Shown here: positions 1 to 6,429 of the stretch, one piece after another
How the letters are laid out: the number at the start of each line of letters is the position of its first letter
How positions within the stretch are numbered: the first letter of the stretch is position 1
Assembly (NCBI GenBank): GCA_005882135.1
Contig: VBDR01000044.1
Coordinates: 1-33,110 of the forward strand
Direction: 5' to 3'
DNA: 33,110 nt
From: Chloroflexota bacterium
GTDB taxonomy: Bacteria > Chloroflexota > Dormibacteria > Dormibacterales > Dormibacteraceae
Notes under the pieces: model-generated
Seen by the model: only the letters and a program-made list of their open reading frames with translations
What the model was told of the DNA's origin: nothing
Databases searched by the model: none
Position numbers and translations under genes: made by a program

Positions 1-1
1 G

Positions 2-481
2 CTCGAGGAGCACCGCCAGGTCCGCGGCGGGGTGAGCGGTTTCAAGAAGGCCGACGCGGTGACCAACCCCGAGCTGCTCGAGCTCCCCGTCACCGTGCTC
101 GTGCCGGCGGCGGTTCAAGACCAGATCACCGAGCACAACGCGGGCCGGATCCGAGCGCGCCTGATCACGGAGGGGGCAAACGCGGCAGTCTCGCCGGAGG
201 CGGATCCGATCCTGCACGAGCGCGGGATCTTCCTCGTCCCGGACATCATCGCCAACGCGGGGGGCGTGATCGTCTCCTATTTCGAGTGGGTGCAGGACCT
301 GCAGGCCTTCTTCTGGGAAGAGGAGGAGATCAACACCAAGCTGCACCACGTGATCACGCGCGCCTTTTACGAGATCCTGCACACCTCGGTCAACAAACGG
401 GTCGACATGCGGAACGCCGCGTACGCTCTCGCGGTGCAACGGGTCGCCAACGCGACGACGGTCCGCGGGATCTACCCATAA
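2..481 (+). CDS. gdhA: Glutamate dehydrogenase, C-terminal part (5' end outside window)
   Basis: This is the C-terminal ~159 residues of a Glu/Leu/Phe/Val dehydrogenase-family enzyme, which interconverts glutamate and 2-oxoglutarate plus ammonia using NAD(P). The frame is open to the left edge, so the GTG at 32 is internal and not a start. Family landmarks visible are the TEGAN segment of the dinucleotide-binding domain, then PDIIANAGGVIVSYFEW and the WEEEEIN stretch, followed by the C-terminal helix that packs back on the substrate domain. The reading frame ends normally with RGIYP and TAA at 479-481. That TAA lies at the same position as the TAA that opens each following repeat unit. The call as glutamate rather than another amino-acid dehydrogenase is probable, but the substrate pocket is off the window. 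Confidence 0.9.
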   Translation, partial: LEEHRQVRGGVSGFKKADAVTNPELLELPVTVLVPAAVQDQITEHNAGRIRARLITEGANAAVSPEADPILHERGIFLVPDIIANAGGVIVSYFEWVQDLQAFFWEEEEINTKLHHVITRAFYEILHTSVNKRVDMRNAAYALAVQRVANATTVRGIYP

Positions 482-909
482 AGGCGCGGGGGGATCAGGA
501 TCCCCCCGCGGAACCCCCCTTTTGACATTCAGGTTGTCTGGAACCATGACTGGCTCGCTGGGGGACGCCCGGAATGAATCCGGGCTTCAGCTCCACATGC
601 AATAAAGGCGCGGGGGATCAGGATCCCCCGCGGAACCCCCCTTTGACATTCAGGTTGTCTGGAGTCGTAACTGAGTCGCTGGGGGACGCCCGGAATGAAT
701 CCGGGCTTCAGCTCCACATGCAATAAGGGCGCGGGGGGATCAGGATCCCCCCGTGGGCCCCCCCTTTGACATTCAGGTTGTCTGGAGTCGTAACTGAGTC
801 GCTGGGGATGCCCGGAATGAATCCGGGCTTCAGCTCCACATGCAATAAGAGCGTGCCGGGATCGGCATCCCTTCACGAGCTTTTCCGGCTCCTGCTCCAC
901 ATGCCCTAG
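481..909. repeat. Tandem repeat array: three ~120-bp hairpin units plus one decayed unit
   Basis: The space between gdhA and the next gene is filled by direct repeats at 481-604, 605-724, 725-846 and a shortened, diverged unit at 847-909. Each full unit has a GC-rich hairpin (CGCGGGGGGAT, loop CAGG, ATCCCCCCGCG in unit 1). A shared block GACATTCAGGTTGTCTGG follows. A second hairpin (CCCGGA, loop ATGAA, TCCGGG) comes next, and the tail is CAGCTCCACATGCAATAA. The G-run of the first stem is 6, 5 and 6 long in units 1-3 and the C-run matches it each time, so pairing is kept while length changes. Unit 4 keeps only a 5-bp version with loop CGGC, plus the CTCCACATG tail. No plausible protein is encoded here. 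Function is unknown; it could be a REP/ERIC-like palindromic repeat or a structured untranslated region. Confidence 0.85.
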
Positions 910-915
910 ATTGGG

Positions 916-1971
916 GTGTCCATGACCCCCTTCACGCCTCACCGTGTCCTCCTCACCGGAGTTTCCAATCCGCTTGGGGCCGAGGTGGCGCGCCGGCTGG
1001 CGCCCCAGGTGCCAATGCTGTTTGGGTGCGACGTCGCGGACCCGGTGAGCGCGCTGGAGGAGATGGACTTCGTCCACGCGGACACGCGCCTATCGGTGAT
1101 CGGCAAGCTGGTCCGCCAGCTTCACATCGACACCGTGGTCCACCTGGCGGTGATGGTGGACCCGGCGCACGATGATCGTTCGGTCCATGAGACCGACGTG
1201 ATCGGGACCATGAACGTCCTCGTCGGTTGCGCGGCACCCTCGAGCCCGGTCCGCAGGCTGATCGTCAAATCCGGCCAGGCCATCTACGGCGCCGGCCCAA
1301 ACGACCCGTCGTTCTTCTCTGAAGACATGACCAACTGGGACCGGATCGCGACGGGGGTGACTCGTGACCTGCTCGAGATGGAGCAGCTGGTCAGCGAGTT
1401 CGCGCTGCGCAACGAGCTGTGCGGGGTGACCGTGTTGCGACTGGGCTTGCGGGTCAGCGAGGACACGAGCCTCGCGCGGTACCTGTCGCTGCCGATTGTG
1501 CCCACCTTCACCGGTTTTGATCCCCGCCTGCAGCTGCTGCATGAGGACGACGCGGCTGATGCCGTCGTGCGCGCGGTCGTCGGCGACCACGCCGGCGTCT
1601 TCAACGTCGCGGGTGACGGTGTCGTGCTCCTGAGCCAGGCGATCGGCATCATGGGGGGCACCGCCGCTCCCGTCCTTCCACCTTATGGGCGTTGGGTTTC
1701 CAGGCTCGCCCTGAGGATGATCGCCGGCGTCGACATGCCGGCCCATCTCGCCGACATCATCTCCTTCGGCTCGGTCATGGACTGCTCGCGCCTGGAGTCT
1801 GCGTTCGGGTGGAGGCCGGTGTACAGCTCACGCGAGGCGATGGACGCGCTCGCTCTCGGCAAGCAGGCCGAGCTGATCGAGGCTCCCTCGCCGCCGCAGG
1901 AGTACGAGCTGCAGGTCTATCTCCAGCAGCGGCGCAGGCGGCAACACCAGCTGACGGCCTCACGTAATTGA
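916..1971 (+). CDS. NAD-dependent epimerase/dehydratase-like protein (extended SDR)
   Basis: A 351-residue extended short-chain dehydrogenase/reductase with an N-terminal Rossmann fold: strand HRVLLTGVSNPLG, then the acidic CDVAD after strand 2 and VVHLAVMVDP at strand 4. The conserved serine region is present (VKSGQAIYG). The usual YxxxK catalytic pair, expected just before LEMEQLV, reads GVTRD, so both Tyr and Lys appear to be lost. It may therefore bind a nucleotide cofactor without normal SDR catalysis. Starts are GTG 916 or ATG 922 in the same frame; the choice changes two residues. It overlaps the acyltransferase downstream by a TTGA. The pairing resembles the mycobacterial galE2-Rv0502 neighbourhood (recalled, not searched), which suggests a shared lipid or envelope role. 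The substrate is unknown. Confidence 0.85.
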   Translation: MSMTPFTPHRVLLTGVSNPLGAEVARRLAPQVPMLFGCDVADPVSALEEMDFVHADTRLSVIGKLVRQLHIDTVVHLAVMVDPAHDDRSVHETDVIGTMNVLVGCAAPSSPVRRLIVKSGQAIYGAGPNDPSFFSEDMTNWDRIATGVTRDLLEMEQLVSEFALRNELCGVTVLRLGLRVSEDTSLARYLSLPIVPTFTGFDPRLQLLHEDDAADAVVRAVVGDHAGVFNVAGDGVVLLSQAIGIMGGTAAPVLPPYGRWVSRLALRMIAGVDMPAHLADIISFGSVMDCSRLESAFGWRPVYSSREAMDALALGKQAELIEAPSPPQEYELQVYLQQRRRRQHQLTASRN

Positions 1972-3002
1972 TCGCCGAGAGCACGCGCGAGGAACGGAGG
2001 CGCAACAGCCGGAAGGCGGAGATCGTGGCCCCGCGTCCCGGCTTCCGGCTGCCAAAACCGGTCCGGCGGCTGCAGCGCCAGGCGCCGATGTACGCGCTGC
2101 AGGCGGTGAGTGCGCTCTCAGTCCGACTGCGCGAGCTCGCCGGGCGGGACGTGATCGACCTGGACCGGATCATGGAAGTGGTCCAGTTCATCTATCAGCA
2201 GCGCGAGCTTGCGCACCGGGGGCCGAATTACGCGGTCGACGACTTCGGCTTCGATCCGCAGTTTACGGAATCGTTTCTCGGAGTTTTCAAGGCGCTGTAC
2301 CGCGACTACTGGCGCGTCGAGACGACAGGGGTCGAGCACGTACCCGCCACCGGGCGAGCCCTCCTGGTCGCCAACCACGCCGGGGTTCTGCCCTGGGACG
2401 GGACGATGATCAAAACCGCGGTTTTCGCCGAGCACTCGCACCCGCGCCACATCCGGGCGCTGGTGGCCAGCCAGTTCATGGGCATGCCGGTGATGAGCTG
2501 GTTTTTGCGCCGCACCGGGCAGGCGGTCGGTCATCCAGACGACACGCGTCGATTGCTGGAACGCGACGAGCTGGTGCTCGTCTTCCCGGAAGGCACGCGC
2601 GGCACCGGCAAGGGCTTCAAGGACCGCTACCGCTTGCGCCGCTTCGGGCGGGGCGGGTTCGTCTCCACCGCAATTCGAGCCCAGGCGCCGATCATTCCCA
2701 TCTCGGTGGTCGGGTCAGAAGAGATCTATCCGATGCTCGGAGACCTCTCTCCGTTGGCGCGGCTTTTCGGCCTGCCTTACTTTCCGGTCACGCCATTCTG
2801 GCCGTGGCTCGGCCCGCTCGGCATGATCCCTCTGCCGAGCAAATGGCGGATCCAGTTCCATCCGCCGGTCGAGGTCGCACACCTTCCGGCCAAGGCGGCC
2901 GAGGACCAGCATCTGGTGATGGCGCTGGCCGACGATGTGCGGGACACCATCCAGCGAGGCGTCTACGACAACCTGAAGCTGCGGAGAGGCGTTTTCCTCT
3001 AA
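1968..3002 (+). CDS. PlsC-like lysophospholipid/glycerol acyltransferase
   Basis: A 344-residue PlsC-superfamily acyltransferase, which would transfer an acyl chain to a glycerol-phosphate-type acceptor at the membrane. The acyltransferase core begins near residue 120. It has block I NHAGVLPWDG (His followed by Asp, with a longer spacing than the classic HX4D), then block III FPEGTRGTGKGFKDRYRL and a downstream RFGRGGF, which is typical of the actinobacterial branch. The first ~110 residues are charged and not part of the catalytic fold. The TTG at 1968 is chosen because it forms a four-base TTGA overlap with the preceding SDR gene and is the only start that fits coupling; the next ATG (2089) would remove ~40 residues but no catalytic block. 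The acceptor and the physiological lipid are unknown. Confidence 0.87.
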   Translation: MIAESTREERRRNSRKAEIVAPRPGFRLPKPVRRLQRQAPMYALQAVSALSVRLRELAGRDVIDLDRIMEVVQFIYQQRELAHRGPNYAVDDFGFDPQFTESFLGVFKALYRDYWRVETTGVEHVPATGRALLVANHAGVLPWDGTMIKTAVFAEHSHPRHIRALVASQFMGMPVMSWFLRRTGQAVGHPDDTRRLLERDELVLVFPEGTRGTGKGFKDRYRLRRFGRGGFVSTAIRAQAPIIPISVVGSEEIYPMLGDLSPLARLFGLPYFPVTPFWPWLGPLGMIPLPSKWRIQFHPPVEVAHLPAKAAEDQHLVMALADDVRDTIQRGVYDNLKLRRGVFL

Positions 3003-3059
3003 TCCCAAGCCGCTAGGGGGCAGCGAGCGCGTGGTTGCGCGAACGAACGCGCTGGGATT
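3001..3059 (+). terminator. Stem-loop after the SDR-acyltransferase operon
   Basis: An outer arm AATCCC (3001-3006) pairs with GGGATT (3054-3059), and an inner arm AGCGCGT (3026-3032) pairs with ACGCGCT (3047-3053). There is a one-sided bulge between them. The structure begins inside the acyltransferase stop codon. There is no U-tract, so it may be an RNA-stabilising or factor-assisted termination element. The rest of the gap to 3115 holds only the Shine-Dalgarno AAAGGGGAG of the next gene. Confidence 0.4.
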
Positions 3060-3115
3060 AAGGTCATCTGAAGTTCGTTGGGGGTTGCGGTGCGCGGGGC
3101 GCACCAAAGGGGAGT

Positions 3116-4693
3116 GTGAAATTGCTCAGGAAAGCCATCTGGATTCCCGCGCTCGCGAGCGCCCTTGTCTTGCTAACGTCGACGATGGGGATAGCAGCCG
3201 GTGTAATTGACTCGTTTGTCGTCTCGGGGCCTTCGCCGCTTGCCGCGTGCAAGGCGCAGGATGCCGCTCAACCCGGCAGGAACTTCTTCAATGCCGAAGT
3301 TGAGCCGCAGGTTGCGGTAAGCGGCAGCAATGCGATCGCCATGTGGCACGAGGATCGATGGTCGAACGGGGGCGGCCACGGTATCGGGTTCAGTCACTCG
3401 GGCGACGGAGGCACAACGTGGGCGACCACCGGGGCCATGCCCTGGGACGCATGCACGTCGTCATCGCTGGCCGCCTACATGCGGAACTCAGATCCCTGGG
3501 TTTCGTTCGGGCCGGATGGGACCGCTTACGCTTCCGCGCTGGCTTTCAACATCGCCGTCCCGAACTGGGCGAACGCGGTCGTCGTTGCGACATCGACTGA
3601 TTTCGGCACGACCTGGCAAAACGTCCAGCCGATTCAAGGCTCTGCTTTCACGCAGTTCGCTCAGAGCACAGACAAGAACTCCACGACCGCCGACCCGAAA
3701 ATTGCCGGCACCGCTTACACCGTGTGGGACACGCTGATCGAGCCGACGGACAACCCCAGGGACAACCCGCACACCGCGGCCTACACAGGCCCCGCCTACT
3801 TCTCCAAGACGGTCAACGGTGGCCAGACATGGAGCAAGGCCAAGGTCATCATCGACACCAAGCAGCGGCAGCAGACGATCGGCAACATCATCGTCGTCGA
3901 TCCGAACAATGGCACGCTTTACGACTTCACCGACCTGATCGTCTCCCCGAACACACCCTTCCAGGGGACCCGCAGCAACGCCCTGCTGGCTTTCGTCAAG
4001 TCCACTGACGGGGGCGACACCTGGACCGCGCCCCAGGTTATCGCACCCTTCAATAGCCTGGGCGTGAGGAACCCGAACAACGGCTTGCCACTGCGCGTCG
4101 GCGACGGTCTCCAAGAAGTCGCGATCGGTGGCGATGGAAAGCTCTACGTGGTCTGGGAGAGCTCGACGAACTACCAGAAGCAGCTGAAGCAGAGCCGCGG
4201 CGCCTGGGACGACGAGATTCTCATCACCACGTCTGCCAATGGCGGGACGAGCTGGACAGCACCTGCCGTTGTGCACAAACTGAGCTCCGGACTGCCGACC
4301 TTCACGCCGACAGTGGCCGTCAACGGAAACAGAGTTGCGGTGACCTACTACGACACTCGTGACCTTGGCGCCACGCAGACTGACCACCTGCCGACCAGCT
4401 ATTGGGTCAGGTACTCGACTGACGGTGGGGCGAGCTTCCCGGACAGCAGTGAACAGCAGATCGGCGCCACATTTGACTCCATGACCGCCCCGATCGCCCG
4501 TGGCTTTTTCCTGGGCGACTATGAGGGGTTGCAGCCCAGCGGAAGCGGCTTCCTCGCCGTTTACGTCAAGACGAACTGCGACGCGCCATACCCGTCATCC
4601 AACCCGTTCTGCGCGCCGGCGAACAGCAACACCTCGAATCCGCCAACGACGAATACGAACCCGACCGACGTCTTCAGCGCGATCCTGAGCTGA
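3116..4693 (+). CDS. Secreted sialidase-fold (BNR/Asp-box) protein
   Basis: A 525-residue exported protein with a Sec-type signal peptide (basic MKLLRKA, hydrophobic core to about residue 27, likely cleavage after GIAA). The mature part is a beta-propeller built from Asp-box motifs of the S-x-D-x-G-x-T-W type, seen as SGDGGTTW (~95-102), STDFGTTW (~160-167), TVNGGQTW (~232-239), STDGGDTW (~296-303), SANGGTSW (~374-381) and STDGGASF near 440. The family includes exo-alpha-sialidases, but Asp boxes are structural. I could not identify the sialidase Arg triad with confidence, so enzymatic activity is unproven. The C-terminus is Asn/Thr/Pro-rich (NSNTSNPPTTNTNP). The start is GTG 3116 behind a strong but closely spaced AAAGGGGAG. 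It stands alone, between an operon to the left and a convergent gene to the right. Confidence 0.85.
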   Translation: MKLLRKAIWIPALASALVLLTSTMGIAAGVIDSFVVSGPSPLAACKAQDAAQPGRNFFNAEVEPQVAVSGSNAIAMWHEDRWSNGGGHGIGFSHSGDGGTTWATTGAMPWDACTSSSLAAYMRNSDPWVSFGPDGTAYASALAFNIAVPNWANAVVVATSTDFGTTWQNVQPIQGSAFTQFAQSTDKNSTTADPKIAGTAYTVWDTLIEPTDNPRDNPHTAAYTGPAYFSKTVNGGQTWSKAKVIIDTKQRQQTIGNIIVVDPNNGTLYDFTDLIVSPNTPFQGTRSNALLAFVKSTDGGDTWTAPQVIAPFNSLGVRNPNNGLPLRVGDGLQEVAIGGDGKLYVVWESSTNYQKQLKQSRGAWDDEILITTSANGGTSWTAPAVVHKLSSGLPTFTPTVAVNGNRVAVTYYDTRDLGATQTDHLPTSYWVRYSTDGGASFPDSSEQQIGATFDSMTAPIARGFFLGDYEGLQPSGSGFLAVYVKTNCDAPYPSSNPFCAPANSNTSNPPTTNTNPTDVFSAILS

Positions 4694-4700
4694 TTCGAAA

Positions 4701-4722
4701 GGGCGGGCGCGTGAGCCCGCCC
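4701..4722. terminator. Bidirectional hairpin between convergent genes
   Basis: A perfect 8-bp GC stem (GGGCGGGC / GCCCGCCC) closes a 6-nt loop GCGTGA. It sits seven bases after the stop of the secreted propeller gene and four bases before the stop of the convergent gene at 4727. The position is what a shared terminator needs. Only the minus direction has a short T run (CCCTTTC) after the stem. Confidence 0.6.
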
Positions 4723-4726
4723 ACTT

Positions 4727-5155
4727 CTACTCGATGACGGGGATCGGTTTGGCCGGTTCCGGCTCTTCGACGATGTCGAGCGCCGTCGCCTGGCTGATCC
4801 AGTACTGAACGTCCGTGACGCCAGGTGCCCCCGTGAGGCCGATGGCTTCGATCAATTTCTTGTGCAGCGCAGCGGCGTCCTGTGCGTGCAGATCCTTCAT
4901 CGAGCCGATGCCAAGTCGGCGCGTCAGCGGAATCCACCGCTCCATGCCCGACACCTCGAGCAGCGTGCACTGATGCGCGAACTCGAGCAGGCGGTCGGGG
5001 CTGATTCCGGTTTTCTTCGAGAGCCTCTTGCGGTCGATTTCGAGTGATGCCCGATGCAGGAACTGGTTGGTGTGGCGGATGCCGACGGCGCGCAGGCGGC
5101 TCACATCGTCGTCGGAGATTCCGTTCAGGTACTCGAGCGTCCGGTACACCGACAC
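4727..5155 (-). CDS. DUF4332-like helix-hairpin-helix protein
   Basis: A 142-residue cytoplasmic protein with two repeats of a helix-hairpin-helix-like pattern. Each repeat reads 'I(S/T)-xx-x-v-xRLxxxGI-xTxxxLhxx': LNGISDDDVSRLRAVGIRHTN (residues ~9-29) and RWIPLTRRLGIGSMKDLHAQD (~73-93). Each is followed by a 'rxxLxxxTGI.PDRLLEFAHQ' type segment. This pattern matches the DUF4332 family, whose members are predicted to bind nucleic acid, but no activity is assigned. The start is GTG 5155. It is transcribed away from guaB, whose predicted -35 and -10 elements lie directly beside this start codon. No operon partner is visible. Confidence 0.7.
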   Translation of the reverse strand: MSVYRTLEYLNGISDDDVSRLRAVGIRHTNQFLHRASLEIDRKRLSKKTGISPDRLLEFAHQCTLLEVSGMERWIPLTRRLGIGSMKDLHAQDAAALHKKLIEAIGLTGAPGVTDVQYWISQATALDIVEEPEPAKPIPVIE

Positions 5156-5177
5156 CAGCTTAGTGTCCGGCTATAAT
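5149..5177 (+). promoter_or_regulatory. Predicted sigma70-type promoter of the guaB-guaA operon
   Basis: A consensus TATAAT -10 box lies at 5172-5177. A CCGACA element at 5149-5154 matches TTGACA at four of six positions, with 17-bp spacing. Transcription would begin near 5184, and GGAG at 5201-5204 lies in the leader. The region is AT-richer than its surroundings. The -35 half overlaps the start codon of the divergent gene. Confidence 0.6.
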
Positions 5178-5214
5178 TCAGCGAACCCGCCCATTCCAAT
5201 GGAGTAAACACACC

Positions 5215-6429
5215 CTGAATCAGAGCCGGATCGAAACCCGAGAAGCAATTTCCGGGGAGCAGTCTGGCCTCGAGATAGGGATTGGGCGGCGGGCGCGGCG
5301 CGCGTATGGCTTCGACGAGATCGCTCTCGTGCCTGGCGGCGTGACGCGCAATCCCGACGAGGTCGACATCTCCTTCTCGATGGGCGAGCGCTTCAGTCTT
5401 CCGCTTCCGTTTTGGGGTTCGGCGATGGACGGTGTCGTCGACGTCGATTTCGCGATCGCGATGGGCAAGCTGGGCGGAGTGGCGGTGCTCAACCTCGACG
5501 GCGTGCACACGCGCTACGAGGATTCCGCTCCCATCATCAAGAAGATCGCAGAGGCCGACAAAGCCACGGTGAACGCGGTGCTCAAAGAGGCCTATCGCGA
5601 GCCGGTGAAGCCGAAGCTCATCAGCGAGAGGATCAAGGCGATCAAGGCGGCGGGTGTGCCCTGCGCTGTTTCCACCGTCCCGGCCCGGGCCGAAGAGCGG
5701 GCGGAGGTCATCCAGAAGGCCGGTGCGGACGTGTTCGTCGTCCAGGGCACGGTGCTGACGGCTCGACACTCGTCGCGCTCGTATCACCAGCTCGCATTCG
5801 ATGCGCTGGTGCGGGCCTGCGAGATCCCGGTCGTCGTCGGCAACTGCGTCCAGTACGACACCGCGCTCGAGCTGATGGAAACCGGCATCGCCGGCATCCT
5901 CGTCGGTGTGGGGCCGGGAGCGGCGTGCACGACGCGCGGCGTCCTCGGCGTCGGCGTGCCTCAGGTGACCGCGACGGCGGACGTGGCCGCGGCTCGCGAC
6001 GAGCACATGAGGAGGGGCGGAATGCGCGTCGCGGTCATCACCGACGGAGGCATGCGCATCGGCGCGGACGTCTGCAAGGCGTTTGCCTCCGGAGCCGACG
6101 CGGTGATGATCGGAACCCCGCTGGCCGGTTCGGAAGAGTCGGCATCGAGGGGTTTCAACTGGGGCATGGCCACGCCCGATCCGAACCTGCCGCGCGGGAC
6201 GCGAATCCAGGTGGGCACCAAAGCGACGCTGCGGGAGATCCTGCTCGGCCCGGCCCGGGTCGACGATGGCACGCAGAACTTCGCCGGCGCGCTGCGCTCG
6301 GCCCTGGGCGTCTGTGGAGCCCACGACATCGCCGAGTTCCAGCACGTCGAGATGGTGATCGCCCCGTCGATCGTGACCGAAGGCAAGGTGTTCCAGCAGG
6401 CCCAGCACGTCGGCATGGGCAAGAGCTGA
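5215..6429 (+). CDS. guaB: IMP dehydrogenase of the GuaB3 type (no CBS domains)
   Basis: Oxidises IMP to XMP with NAD, the committed step to GMP. It is a single TIM-barrel with no CBS (Bateman) insert. Hallmarks: [21 protein letters not shown] at the N-terminus, GSAMDGVVD, the catalytic loop [20 protein letters not shown] with its active-site Cys, and IADGGMR-like [23 protein letters not shown] near the end is typical of the GuaB3 subclass found in Actinobacteria and Cyanobacteria. The first canonical start in frame is GTG 5329, but the conserved N-terminus ([19 protein letters not shown]) begins at 5272, so the true start must be further up. No ATG, GTG or TTG occurs in frame between the stop at 5161 and 5329. 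CTG 5215, ten bases after GGAG (5201-5204), is the best candidate; ATT 5248 and ATA 5275 are alternatives. It is followed by guaA. Confidence 0.88.
   Translation: MNQSRIETREAISGEQSGLEIGIGRRARRAYGFDEIALVPGGVTRNPDEVDISFSMGERFSLPLPFWGSAMDGVVDVDFAIAMGKLGGVAVLNLDGVHTRYEDSAPIIKKIAEADKATVNAVLKEAYREPVKPKLISERIKAIKAAGVPCAVSTVPARAEERAEVIQKAGADVFVVQGTVLTARHSSRSYHQLAFDALVRACEIPVVVGNCVQYDTALELMETGIAGILVGVGPGAACTTRGVLGVGVPQVTATADVAAARDEHMRRGGMRVAVITDGGMRIGADVCKAFASGADAVMIGTPLAGSEESASRGFNWGMATPDPNLPRGTRIQVGTKATLREILLGPARVDDGTQNFAGALRSALGVCGAHDIAEFQHVEMVIAPSIVTEGKVFQQAQHVGMGKS

Noticed and set aside
481..909. CRISPR array
   Set aside because: The repeated unit is ~120 bp with no short repeat/variable spacer alternation, and no cas genes are in the window.
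529..1077. Minus-strand open frame encoding a repeated peptide across the repeat array
   Set aside because: The peptide repeats simply mirror the DNA repeats, it runs into the SDR gene antisense, and the units carry hairpins rather than codon bias.
3488..4387. Minus-strand 299-residue open frame opposite the secreted propeller
   Set aside because: The plus strand has a signal peptide and ordered Asp boxes; the minus frame is compositionally biased with no recognisable motif.
5125..6408. Large minus-strand open frame opposite guaB
   Set aside because: It is antisense to a well-conserved enzyme, with composition typical of shadow frames in GC-rich DNA.
5412..6425. Long plus-strand open frame that seems to extend guaA by ~340 residues
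   Set aside because: It lies in another frame of guaB, is Arg/Gly-rich low-complexity and has no homology; it is typical of high-GC shadow frames.
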